Source: Sulfurimonas paralvinellae
Lineage (GTDB): Bacteria > Campylobacterota > Campylobacteria > Campylobacterales > Sulfurimonadaceae
Direction: 5' to 3'
DNA length: 64,000 nucleotides
Assembly (NCBI RefSeq): GCF_014905135.1
Contig: NZ_CP041406.1
Coordinates: 868,001-932,000 of the forward strand
A program made the position numbers and the translations under genes. The notes beneath the pieces are model-generated. The model searched no databases. It saw only the letters and a list, made by a program, of their open reading frames with translations, and had not been told where the DNA came from. Below are positions 55,397-63,750 of this stretch, piece after piece (position 1 is the first letter of the stretch; each line of letters starts with the position of its first letter).

Positions 55397-56738
55397 AAGG
55401 AAATTTTTGAGATATTTTGTTTTTATTTTTATTGTTTCTTTTTTTGCGGGTTGTGCACAGAAAAAAGCAGCAGAACCAGAAACAGCACAAGCAGAGCTAC
55501 CTCAGAGTGTGGTAGACCTGCAAAATGTAGATCAAAATGTTTCTGCTTATGTAGATACTATCAATGAGCGCTATATCGGTTCACTTGAAAGTTACGAAAA
55601 GCACTATTTTCTTCCATGGAATATTGATAAAATAGATATTTCCCTGCATGAAGCGATGTGGGCTTATCGTGCCTTTCGCTCTGCAAACAGCTATGGGGAA
55701 AATCTCCAACCCTTAAAAGCATCATTTTTTAAAGATATTTACGAACGTTCTAATTTTAAAGATTTTTCGACACTTAATAAACCTGCCATCACGCTCAAAC
55801 GGATCGATATTAGAGCATTTCCAACTGATAAACCCCTGCTGATGGATCCTAATGAAGCTGGAGAGGGTTTTCCGTTTGATTATATGCAAAATTCTACTAT
55901 TGCTCCAAACAAGCCTATTTTAGTTTCCCATTTCTCTCGTGATAGAGAGTGGGCTTTCATTGAAGCGAGTTTTGCGTACGGATGGGTAAAATCCCGTGAT
56001 ATAGCTTTTATACCGCTACAGTATGCAAAACTCTACCAAAAAGCTCAAAAAGAGTTTGTAATGAAAGAATCCGAACCAATTTATGACGCCAAAGGTAATT
56101 TTTTATTTCGTTCCCGTATTGGTATGATGCTGCCTGAAATAGATGAAAAAGATGATAGTTTTACTATTTTGACGATTGGGAACTATAAAGAGAATGAAGC
56201 ATATTATATAGAGTCGAATATTTCAAAAGAGATACTCCATAAAGATGTTTTGAAGTTCAATAAAGAAAATATCGCAAAAATTTTAAATGAAGTGATGCAT
56301 GTGGAGTATGGATGGGGTGGAATGTACGGACAAAGAGACTGTTCTTCAATGCTACGTGATTTCTATGCTCCTTTTGGACTATGGCTGCCAAGGAACTCGT
56401 ATGAACAGGGTAAAGTTGGTAAAGTTGTCTCATTTGACGGACTTCATGATGAAGAAAAGGTTGCTCTTATTAAAGAAGAGGGGATTCCTTTTGAGACACT
56501 GCTTTATAAAAAAGGTCATATAATGCTCTATGTAGGAGTGAAAAATGACAAAGTGATTATTTTTCAAAATACATGGGGTATAAAAACAAAAAAAGATGGG
56601 GAAGAGGGAAGGTTTATCATCGGGAAACCAATTTTTAGCACCCTTGAACTTGGAAAAGAACTTCCAGATTATGATGAAAATGCTTCCATTTTAAGACAGC
56701 TCAAAAGCATGAATATCCTCACGCAGAGTAATAATTAA
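55386..56738 (+). CDS. NlpC/P60 lipoprotein peptidase with SH3-like domains
   Basis: 450 residues from ATG 55386 (MLIKRK), or 443 from TTG 55407, which has AAAAGG six bases upstream. The lipobox is FFAGC. Order: N-terminal stabilising helical region (about 60-130), two SH3-like beta domains (about 140-290), then NlpC/P60 with Cys319 in RDCSSMLRDFY and His378 in KKGHIMLYVG. This layout resembles gamma-D-glutamyl-diaminopimelate peptidases that cut cell-wall peptides. It overlaps the regulator gene by 11 bases, suggesting joint expression. Exact substrate unproven. Confidence 0.75.
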   Translation: MLIKRKFLRYFVFIFIVSFFAGCAQKKAAEPETAQAELPQSVVDLQNVDQNVSAYVDTINERYIGSLESYEKHYFLPWNIDKIDISLHEAMWAYRAFRSANSYGENLQPLKASFFKDIYERSNFKDFSTLNKPAITLKRIDIRAFPTDKPLLMDPNEAGEGFPFDYMQNSTIAPNKPILVSHFSRDREWAFIEASFAYGWVKSRDIAFIPLQYAKLYQKAQKEFVMKESEPIYDAKGNFLFRSRIGMMLPEIDEKDDSFTILTIGNYKENEAYYIESNISKEILHKDVLKFNKENIAKILNEVMHVEYGWGGMYGQRDCSSMLRDFYAPFGLWLPRNSYEQGKVGKVVSFDGLHDEEKVALIKEEGIPFETLLYKKGHIMLYVGVKNDKVIIFQNTWGIKTKKDGEEGRFIIGKPIFSTLELGKELPDYDENASILRQLKSMNILTQSNN

Positions 56739-57040
56739 GCTTTAATATCCAAAAGTGAGCCGAACATTTCATCCTGTGTTTTGATGGCTGCGACATTTGC
56801 CTCTGCTACTCCATCGATGATAACTTGATCGGGAATCTCTTTTGCCAGATCAGTTTGACTTTTTTGTGAACCGTTGTCATCTGCAAGTCTTGTCTCTGCA
56901 TGAACAGAGTTCTTATCATCCACCATTCGTGTGTCAGTTGGAATGAATTTGTCTGTGTTTACATTTGCCACATTGTTGGCATTTGCATTCATAAAGACCT
57001 GATTTGCCTGTAAAGATGATACATTGTTTGAGATACTCAT
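56735..57040 (-). CDS. Orphan flagellar rod-like protein
   Basis: 101 residues. MSISNNVSSLQANQVFMNAN and NNVANVNTDKFIPTD repeat the N-terminal motif of rod and hook proteins such as FlgC and FlgG, and the C-terminal QTDLAKEIPDQVIIDGV continuing VAAIKTQDEMFGSLLDIKA matches their C-terminal helix. The whole middle domain of a FlgC is missing. It may assemble with the rod, or act as a chaperone or decoy. It has its own sigma-70-type promoter at 57064-57092. The 3' end overlaps the NlpC gene end by four bases. Confidence 0.6.
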   Translation of the reverse strand: MSISNNVSSLQANQVFMNANANNVANVNTDKFIPTDTRMVDDKNSVHAETRLADDNGSQKSQTDLAKEIPDQVIIDGVAEANVAAIKTQDEMFGSLLDIKA

Positions 57041-57063
57041 GGTAACCTCCTTCTATATTCACT

Positions 57064-57092
57064 ATTATAACACAAAACGGCAGTACTCTCAA
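57064..57092 (-). promoter_or_regulatory. Sigma-70 promoter of the rod-like gene
   Basis: On the minus strand TTGAGA (57092-57087), 17 bases, TATAAT (57069-57064). The -35 box lies in the loop and inner stem of the terminator after dapD. Expected start near 57057, 17 bases before the ATG. Confidence 0.5.
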
Positions 57093-57104
57093 AGTGAGTA
57101 CTGC
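57080..57104 (-). terminator. Intrinsic terminator after dapD
   Basis: GCAGTACTC and its exact reverse complement flank a seven-base loop; on the minus strand the stem is followed by CGTTTTG. It is placed six bases after the dapD stop. The T-run is short, so efficiency is uncertain. Confidence 0.55.
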
Positions 57105-57110
57105 AAGTGC

Positions 57111-58316
57111 TTAGTGAAGATCGGCGTTGAGTTTTACTTCTCTTGTAGAGCGAGAAGCTGTGATCTCACCTGTGAGTGAGTTTTGTCTAAAGTGAAGTCC
57201 GTTAAGACCTGCAAGCTGTTTTCCTTTGAATATCTCTCCGGAAATTTTTCCTTTGATCGCAGGGTTTGCTTCCTCTATTTTTTTGAGTTCAGCAGGGTAT
57301 ATACCGATTTTTGTACCTTCTAAGATAGCAATGCCTGCATCGATGATACAAGCATCACCTAAAGGAATACCACAAACAGAGTTTGCACCAAGAAGACAGT
57401 TCTTACCGACTGAGATAGGATTACCGTCCGTTCCTGAAAGAACACCGAGTATACTGGCACCTCCACCGACATCAGAACCGTCACCAACGATAGCTGAAGA
57501 TGAGATACGGCCTTCCACCATAGAGACACCTGTTGTACCGGCATTGAAGTTGATATATGAAGCACCAGGCATAACTGTTGTTCCTGCTGCAAGCTGTGCA
57601 CCGAAACGAACTTTTGCAGTATCTAAGATACGTGTGTTGTCTGCAGGAATGATGTGCTGTAAGAATCTTGGGAATTTATCTACAAAATCGATATGAGGGA
57701 ATTCGTTCGCAAGTTTGAGTTCTATTTCGAATTCACGCAGGTAATCCAATTCGATTGGCTGTCCGTTTGACCATGCAACATTTGGAAGAGCACCAAACGC
57801 ACCGTTTAGATTGATCTCACGCAGACCTACTTTTGCTTGTGAAAGAGCGTAAAGTTTAAGGTATGTTGCTTCGACACTCTCAAGTGGCGCATCTTCAAAG
57901 ATAAAACATACTTTGAATTCACCTTCTAGTGAGCCGTTATTGATGATTTGAGAGTAAAGAGCTGAAACGACCTGAATATTTTTATGTGCATCGCCATGTG
58001 CTTCGTCAGAGTATGGTGTAAAGGCATTAAGACATGCTTTTAAGAACGCTAAGTTGATATTGCAAACAACTTCATTTTGTGTGAAATCAACTTCTATACC
58101 TTGTTCTGCAAGTGCTTTGATGAAGATAGCCGCACTTCCGAAATTTTCATCCCAGTTAATGATAGGGTATGTTGCCTGAAGGGATTTATCTACATTGAGC
58201 TGTCCCAGATCGACACGGCAGATTCCGAATGCTAAAGGATCTTTATATCCCGGTGTTGACGTTTTGACGTTTTCTATCAGTGCTTTAAAAGCATCAGTTG
58301 TTTGAATAACTTCCAT
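57111..58316 (-). CDS. dapD: Tetrahydrodipicolinate N-succinyltransferase
   Basis: 401 residues, the long form common in Campylobacterota. DapD succinylates tetrahydrodipicolinate in the lysine/diaminopimelate route. The C-terminal left-handed beta helix is marked by repeats such as SSAIVGDGSDVGGGASILG and NCLLGANSVCGIPLGDAC. It supplies diaminopimelate for the wall that the adjacent NlpC/P60 enzyme would cut. A -10 box is at 58347-58352. Confidence 0.92.
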   Translation of the reverse strand: MEVIQTTDAFKALIENVKTSTPGYKDPLAFGICRVDLGQLNVDKSLQATYPIINWDENFGSAAIFIKALAEQGIEVDFTQNEVVCNINLAFLKACLNAFTPYSDEAHGDAHKNIQVVSALYSQIINNGSLEGEFKVCFIFEDAPLESVEATYLKLYALSQAKVGLREINLNGAFGALPNVAWSNGQPIELDYLREFEIELKLANEFPHIDFVDKFPRFLQHIIPADNTRILDTAKVRFGAQLAAGTTVMPGASYINFNAGTTGVSMVEGRISSSAIVGDGSDVGGGASILGVLSGTDGNPISVGKNCLLGANSVCGIPLGDACIIDAGIAILEGTKIGIYPAELKKIEEANPAIKGKISGEIFKGKQLAGLNGLHFRQNSLTGEITASRSTREVKLNADLH

Positions 58317-58346
58317 TGAATTCTCGCTTAAGTAATTTTTTGTGTA

Positions 58347-58352
58347 ATTATA
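58347..58352 (-). promoter_or_regulatory. -10 box for dapD
   Basis: TATAAT on the minus strand, 30 bases before the dapD ATG. An imperfect dyad (CTTAAAA 58353-58359, TTTTAAG 58373-58379, with CCT/AGG inside) abuts it and lies just before the divergent box. Confidence 0.4.
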
Positions 58353-58379
58353 CTTAAAAACCCCTAATAGGATTTTAAG

Positions 58380-58385
58380 TACAAT
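58380..58385 (+). promoter_or_regulatory. -10 box for the ankyrin gene
   Basis: TACAAT, 27 bases before the ATG at 58413. It is next to the dyad at 58353-58379, which thus separates the two divergent promoters. Confidence 0.35.
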
Positions 58386-58412
58386 TGTAAAATATAAAAT
58401 AAAGAATAAATT

Positions 58413-58916
58413 ATGAATAAATGGCTTGAACTTTTAAAAAGTGACGATTATCTTGGTATTAAAAAACATATAAAAAAGGGGGCGGATCTGCAGGAAACGA
58501 ATGAAGCAGGTGAATCTGTTCTCGCTTGTGCACTGAGAGCCGGTTGTTCTATAGAGACGTTAATGCTGCTTGTAGAGAGTGGCGCAGATATCTTTGATTT
58601 TGATGATGAAGGTGTAAGTATATTTGATATGGCTATCACTTATGATAACATTCATATGGTTTCTTATCTTTTAGAGCAGGGTATTGATGTAAATAAGACA
58701 ACACGAAAAAGCGGTTTTACGGCATTGATGGCAGCAGCATGTTATGGTCGGGTAGAGATTATCAAGCTTTTACTTGAAAATGGTGCAAATCAATATGCAA
58801 AGGACTCCAAGGGGTTCAGTGCTATTGATTTTGCACGAAAAATGAATAAAAAATCAGTTCTCGCACTTTTGGATTATGATCCTGAAGCACCGAAAAATAC
58901 TGATTATGCACGCTAG
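58413..58916 (+). CDS. Ankyrin-repeat protein
   Basis: 167 residues. Four ankyrin repeats: LLKSDDYLGIKKHIKKGAD, then AGESVLACALRAGCSIETL, GVSIFDMAITYDNIHMVSY, and GFTALMAAACYGRVEIIKLL ending ENGANQYAKDSKGF. No signal peptide, so cytoplasmic. It presumably binds another protein. Its stop lies ten bases from the convergent RHH gene. Confidence 0.82.
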   Translation: MNKWLELLKSDDYLGIKKHIKKGADLQETNEAGESVLACALRAGCSIETLMLLVESGADIFDFDDEGVSIFDMAITYDNIHMVSYLLEQGIDVNKTTRKSGFTALMAAACYGRVEIIKLLLENGANQYAKDSKGFSAIDFARKMNKKSVLALLDYDPEAPKNTDYAR

Positions 58917-58926
58917 AGGATAAATA

Positions 58927-59118
58927 TTACTCGAAAAATTTCGCCTGTTTTGAATTGTCGAGCGGTTTTCTTTTTTCTTTTACAAGCCACTCTTGTAAAA
59001 GTGATTCGATCACTTTTGAGAGACTCATTTTGTATCTGTCACGCGAATATTTCATAGCATCATCCCATGTTTGACGATCTATGAGAAGACTTCTGGTTAC
59101 TTCATCTTTTGGTTTCAT
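58927..59118 (-). CDS. Ribbon-helix-helix protein
   Basis: 63 residues. EVTRSLLIDRQTWDDAMKYS is an RHH strand-helix start, and MSLSKVIESLLQEWLVK the second helix. It is a small DNA-binding protein, like antitoxins or plasmid-type regulators. It lies nine bases after the DUF6166-HTH gene. No toxin gene is obvious next to it. Confidence 0.6.
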   Translation of the reverse strand: MKPKDEVTRSLLIDRQTWDDAMKYSRDRYKMSLSKVIESLLQEWLVKEKRKPLDNSKQAKFFE

Positions 59119-59127
59119 GCTACTCCT

Positions 59128-59742
59128 TTATGAAGCTTGGAGAAGTTCTATGAAACTTCTGTAGCTATCTACTATCTTTTGATTTTTTTGGCTTTTCATG
59201 TAGAATTCTATGGCTTTTTTCCCTAAGCGCGGAATCTCATTTTTTACAGCCCAGGAACTTACCGTACCTTCCGGTACTTCGAGGATCTCAGCGAGTTGCT
59301 TTTGCGTAATGTCCAACTCTTTGCATATATCTTTAACGATATTTGATTTTTGTTTTTTCGGCTTTTTTGCAGGATTGTTGGCCGCTTTTACTTTTACTTT
59401 TGTCTCTGGCTCTTTTTGTTGCACAATATCACAGTTTTTTTCGATCCATTCAAGCACATCAGAAGCACTCAATATCCAGTCTCTTGTATGGAGACCTCGT
59501 ACGACATCATGCGTAAATTGTTCAACATATTTTTCTGCCAGTTCTTGGGAAGAGAGTTGAAAGAGTATGGAAAAAGCGAGTTGATTCGCTCCTATTGAGC
59601 TATTTCCCCAGTCAAAACCGTTTTTGGATTTTGGGTAGTTGTCAAAGCGGGTAGGGAGTTCCAGTTCGCCATAGGTAACGAACTTGTTTCCAAGAAGTGT
59701 TCTATGCCCTTTAAAGACATGGTTATTCATAACAATTGCCAT
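59128..59742 (-). CDS. DUF6166-like protein with C-terminal helix-turn-helix
   Basis: 204 residues. N-terminal part (YGELELPTRFD, then GFDWGNSSIGANQLAFSILF and WILSASDVLEWI) matches my memory of DUF6166, a domain common on plasmids and mobile DNA. A Lys/Pro linker (KKPKKQK) is followed by an XRE-type helix-turn-helix DITQKQLAEILEVPEGTVSSWA. It is the central gene of a three-gene run with a membrane peptide upstream and an RHH protein downstream. Role unknown; DNA binding is likely. Confidence 0.55.
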   Translation of the reverse strand: MAIVMNNHVFKGHRTLLGNKFVTYGELELPTRFDNYPKSKNGFDWGNSSIGANQLAFSILFQLSSQELAEKYVEQFTHDVVRGLHTRDWILSASDVLEWIEKNCDIVQQKEPETKVKVKAANNPAKKPKKQKSNIVKDICKELDITQKQLAEILEVPEGTVSSWAVKNEIPRLGKKAIEFYMKSQKNQKIVDSYRSFIELLQAS

Positions 59743-59752
59743 TGTTTCTCAC

Positions 59753-59881
59753 TTATATTTTAAAAGTATAGTGCTGCTCTGTTTCATCGATTTCTTTCTT
59801 TTCTTCAGGTAAAAAGACGATACGATAAACAACATATATAAAACTAAAAAGCAATAAAAGTACCAATAACCAAACTAACAT
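59753..59881 (-). CDS. 42-residue membrane peptide
   Basis: ATG at 59881 with AGGAA seven bases upstream; 42 residues ending ten bases before the DUF6166 gene. Residues 2-22 are a membrane helix (MLVWLLVLLLLFSFIYVVY), the tail is charged. Composition and spacing suggest a real gene of the same operon. It resembles the size class of toxin-like or regulatory small membrane peptides, but no family was recognised. Confidence 0.5.
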   Translation of the reverse strand: MLVWLLVLLLLFSFIYVVYRIVFLPEEKKEIDETEQHYTFKI

Positions 59882-59929
59882 GGTAAAATTCCTTGATTTA
59901 TGATATTTACATATCGACCAAAGAAATTA

Positions 59930-60661
59930 TTAGTTTAAATTATAGCTGATATTTTGTTTTTTAAGCTCATCTTTAAAGAGTTGAAAATAGTGTTCAAGCT
60001 CTTTTTTATCAGTACCGCTGAGTGAGAGTTCTACTTTTGGTTTTTCATTGATAAACATTGGCAGAGAAGAGAGTTCTATGGAAGAAGGCAGTTGTTGCAT
60101 TAAAGATATGAGTGATTCTTCACTTGTGTCCGCAAGGAGTGTCAGGCGGTGTTTTTTTTCTGCGTGAGAGAAATGTTTTTTTATTACATCACTTATCATA
60201 GGATGTGACATGGATGGAAAACCGGGAACAAAAAAGTAACGATTCTCAAGTGAAAATCCGGACATATTGTTGACAGGGTTAAAGAGTAATTCTGCACCTT
60301 GCGGCAAATCTGCCATGTGAATTCTGTGCGGATAGGCAGCTTTTTTAAATCTCTCTATTATATCCTGCTTGAACTTTTCATGTGTCACAATGGGAGCATT
60401 TGTAAATACGTCAGCCGCGATTTGACGTGTCAGGTCGTCAGGAGTTGAGCCTATGCCGCCAAAAGAGAACATGACAGCTTCTTTGTCCTGCTGTATCATC
60501 TTATATGTTCGCGTGATAAGTTCGTTATCGTCTTTGATCGTAAACGATGCAAAAAGTTCATGTCCGTATTTGGCAAGTTCTTCTTGAACGAATTTGAAAT
60601 GCTTGTCTTCGCGTCTGCCGTTTAATATTTCTGTTCCGATGATTACTAGGTAAAATTTCAT
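59930..60661 (-). CDS. CinA N-terminal-like molybdopterin-binding-fold protein
   Basis: 243 residues from the ATG at 60661. The frame reads MKFYLVIIGTEILNGRREDK, GGIGSTPDDLTRQIAADVF and FFVPGFPSMSHPM, which are the competence-damage protein (CinA) N-terminal domain. The C-terminal nicotinamide-mononucleotide amidohydrolase domain of full CinA is missing, so it is a single-domain form as in several Campylobacterota. The -10 box ends six bases before the ATG with no ribosome site, so the transcript would be leaderless. An in-frame ATG at 60685 lies above the -10 box and is rejected. Confidence 0.75.
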   Translation of the reverse strand: MKFYLVIIGTEILNGRREDKHFKFVQEELAKYGHELFASFTIKDDNELITRTYKMIQQDKEAVMFSFGGIGSTPDDLTRQIAADVFTNAPIVTHEKFKQDIIERFKKAAYPHRIHMADLPQGAELLFNPVNNMSGFSLENRYFFVPGFPSMSHPMISDVIKKHFSHAEKKHRLTLLADTSEESLISLMQQLPSSIELSSLPMFINEKPKVELSLSGTDKKELEHYFQLFKDELKKQNISYNLN

Positions 60662-60667
60662 GTCTAA

Positions 60668-60673
60668 ATTATA
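60668..60673 (-). promoter_or_regulatory. -10 box for the CinA-like gene (back-to-back pair)
   Basis: TATAAT on the minus strand, six bases before ATG 60661. It mirrors the plus-strand box at 60675-60680 across one base, forming the palindrome AATTATAGTATAATT (60667-60681). Confidence 0.45.
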
Positions 60674-60674
60674 G

Positions 60675-60680
60675 TATAAT
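60675..60680 (+). promoter_or_regulatory. -10 box for the acidic 96-residue gene
   Basis: TATAAT, 26 bases before ATG 60707, with AAAAGGTG as ribosome site. It is one base from the minus-strand box of the CinA-like gene, so only one of the two can be occupied. Confidence 0.45.
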
Positions 60681-60706
60681 TGCATAAATAAAGAAAAGGT
60701 GCGACT

Positions 60707-60997
60707 ATGTCACATACAAAAAAATTAGAAGATTTAATAGCAAATGGCGTTATTCCGGATATCAATGACCGTCTTGATGAGATATTTGAAGAGATAGCAG
60801 ACAACAAAGAAGCCAGCGAAGATGCAAAAGAAGAGATTGAAGAACTGCGTGAGTTCAAAGCTGATCTTGAGGATGTTCTAGAAGATATTAAAGAGGGTGC
60901 AATGGATGAAGATGAAGCAAAAGAGCTTATAGAAGACATTGAAATGGCACAACGCGGCAGTGACGATGAAGATTTCGGATTCGTCGAAGAAGAGTAG
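60707..60997 (+). CDS. Small highly acidic protein
   Basis: 96 residues, about one third Asp and Glu, with an extended helical pattern (EELREFKADLEDVLEDIKEGA) and end DDEDFGFVEEE. No signal or membrane segment. It shares the palindromic promoter region with the CinA-like gene. It may be a DNA mimic or a protein chaperone, but composition alone supports neither. Confidence 0.65.
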   Translation: MSHTKKLEDLIANGVIPDINDRLDEIFEEIADNKEASEDAKEEIEELREFKADLEDVLEDIKEGAMDEDEAKELIEDIEMAQRGSDDEDFGFVEEE

Positions 60998-61007
60998 GGT
61001 AGTTTAA

Positions 61008-61703
<696 letters not shown>

Positions 61704-61704
61704 G

Positions 61705-63162
61705 CTACTCTCCTTTTGGACGATATACACGGATATTTTCATATCCTTTTGCATCACGCAGGTACTGCGCGTGAAGCTGACTCATGATGCCTTTGTCACA
61801 GTAAAAAAGGTACTCTTTGTCTTTTGGCAGCTTTTCAAACTCTTTTTTCAATTTATGAAACGGTATCTTGATCGTTTCACACTCTGTAGTAATGCACTCA
61901 TCTTCAGGACGAATGTCTATGACAGTAAACTCTCCACTGCTCAGGTCTTCAACTACATCTATAGGCGCTAAATTCGCCACATCATCCACTATCTCATCAA
62001 TGTTTAAGTGCTGTGCCGTCTCTACGGCTTTATCAAGCACTGCATAGTCAAATTTTTGTGCAACTTTTTCCATTCTTTTGAAAGAGCCGTGCGTGATAGG
62101 GTTTTGAGAAATGACACCGCAATACTCCGGCATGTTCTCTGCGAAATGTCGTGTGCCTATCTCATTTGCTATACTGATGATCTCTGGTTTATTGACTGTT
62201 GCCAATGGACGCAGAACAAGTTTGTTCGTTACCTGGTCGATGAGGGCAAGGTTGCGCAGTGTCTGACTTGAGACCTGTGCGACACTCTCTCCTGTGACAA
62301 GTGCATCTATCTCCATTGCATCGGCAACTTTCTCCGAAGCGATAAGCATGAGACGTTTGAGTGTTACCCCCATGTACGTAGGAGGAGTGGAGTGAAATAT
62401 CTCTTCTATGACATCATCAAAAGGTACAGAGATAAATTTGACCTTATGTGAAGAGCCAAATTTACTCCAGAGATAGAGTGCCACCTGTTTAACACCGATC
62501 TCATGTGCCATACCACCGAGATTAAAGAAGATGAAATGTGTTTTTATACCCCGTTTCATTGTCAGGTAAGAGGCAACTGTCGAGTCAAATCCACCGGACA
62601 TCAAGGAGAGGATATCTCCCTGTGTTCCTATTGGAAAGCCGCTTAATCCTTTATATTTTGCCGTGATGACATTGAGCTGATTCTCAATAAGCTCCATCTG
62701 TACAACAACATCAGGATTTTTAAGATCGACATTTTTTGCTTCGGAGTTTGCAAGGAGATGTCCGCCGACAGTTCGCTCTATATCTATTGAGGTAAAAGAG
62801 TGCTTTCCTGAACGTTTGACACGGACGACAAAAGTTTTATCTTTGAGTGAATCGGCAACAAGCTCACGCACTTTGACCTTTATCTTCTCAATCGTATCCA
62901 TCTCATCAAACTGTAAAACTTCAAGGATCATCTCTATACCGGGAGTGTCAAGTAGTTTTTGTCTTACTTCGGGAAGAAATTCCTGAGGCGAAAAAACTTC
63001 AAGTTTATCAGAGAATTTAGAGACATCGACAGATTCATCGATGCGTTTTAAAATGGTTAAAAGATTGTTATAAAGCTGTCCGGTCATCTGACGTTTGGCA
63101 GAGGAGCCTTTGATCATTATCTCGGGAAACAGCTTGAGTATGAATTTTTGTTTTTGTTGCAA
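61705..63162 (-). CDS. thiI: tRNA 4-thiouridine synthase ThiI with rhodanese domain
   Basis: 485 residues. A ferredoxin-like/THUMP region (about 1-165), the PP-loop SLMSGGFDSTVASYL, and a C-terminal rhodanese domain with the catalytic Cys in FYCDKGIMS. ThiI makes 4-thiouridine in tRNA and, with the rhodanese domain, passes sulfur to thiazole synthesis. Of the thiamine-linked genes here (thiL, the thiamine-binding protein) none is adjacent. It lies 15 bases after the short adenylate kinase gene and one base from the adk stop. Confidence 0.9.
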   Translation of the reverse strand: MQQKQKFILKLFPEIMIKGSSAKRQMTGQLYNNLLTILKRIDESVDVSKFSDKLEVFSPQEFLPEVRQKLLDTPGIEMILEVLQFDEMDTIEKIKVKVRELVADSLKDKTFVVRVKRSGKHSFTSIDIERTVGGHLLANSEAKNVDLKNPDVVVQMELIENQLNVITAKYKGLSGFPIGTQGDILSLMSGGFDSTVASYLTMKRGIKTHFIFFNLGGMAHEIGVKQVALYLWSKFGSSHKVKFISVPFDDVIEEIFHSTPPTYMGVTLKRLMLIASEKVADAMEIDALVTGESVAQVSSQTLRNLALIDQVTNKLVLRPLATVNKPEIISIANEIGTRHFAENMPEYCGVISQNPITHGSFKRMEKVAQKFDYAVLDKAVETAQHLNIDEIVDDVANLAPIDVVEDLSSGEFTVIDIRPEDECITTECETIKIPFHKLKKEFEKLPKDKEYLFYCDKGIMSQLHAQYLRDAKGYENIRVYRPKGE

Positions 63163-63177
63163 TGGGGTGCCTTACTT

Positions 63178-63747
63178 TTAGAGTCTGGAGTTTATAAAAC
63201 TTTCCATCTCTTGGACTATTTTATCAATAGAATCTTCACCTGAAATAACTACAAGACGATTTATACTTGAATAAAATTTACGAATCTCTTCAAGAGGCTC
63301 TCTGTAAACTTTCATTCGGTTGTTAAATACCTTCTCATCATCATCGGCACCACGGGCGCGGCCAAGCACTCTCTTTCTTGCTGTCTCTTCACTGACTCTG
63401 ACTTCTATAACGGAGACCAGCAGTACTTCATCTGTCTTTTGGAGATATTTGTCAAGTTCTATCATCTGCTCTATACTGCGTGGATAGCCGTCAATGATGA
63501 CAACATCCGTAGGTGCTGATTTAATTGCATTTACGATTGTCTCTATGACGATCTCAATAGGAACGATAAGCCCTTGAGAGATATATTTTTCAATTATCTT
63601 GCCTCGTTCGCTGCCGCTTGCCACTTCAGCACGAAGCATATCACCTGTTGAGTAGTGGGTAATGTTGTCGTTGTGTTTGGCTATAAGTTCTGCGTCGGTA
63701 GTTTTACCGGAGCCGGGTGCTCCGATGATCAAAAAGAGTTTTTTCAT
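63178..63747 (-). CDS. Adenylate kinase, short form
   Basis: 189 residues with [27 protein letters not shown] and [11 protein letters not shown], and a short lid of about ten residues ([13 protein letters not shown]). This is the Helicobacter/Campylobacter-type adenylate kinase. With the long form at 61053 the window has two enzymes for one reaction, so they may differ in substrate or conditions. It lies three bases downstream of aspS and before thiI. Confidence 0.85.
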   Translation of the reverse strand: MKKLFLIIGAPGSGKTTDAELIAKHNDNITHYSTGDMLRAEVASGSERGKIIEKYISQGLIVPIEIVIETIVNAIKSAPTDVVIIDGYPRSIEQMIELDKYLQKTDEVLLVSVIEVRVSEETARKRVLGRARGADDDEKVFNNRMKVYREPLEEIRKFYSSINRLVVISGEDSIDKIVQEMESFINSRL

Positions 63748-63750
63748 TCT

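Noticed and set aside
58927-59742. Classical toxin-antitoxin pair
   Set aside because: The RHH protein could be an antitoxin, but the DUF6166-HTH protein has no toxin fold that I recognise.
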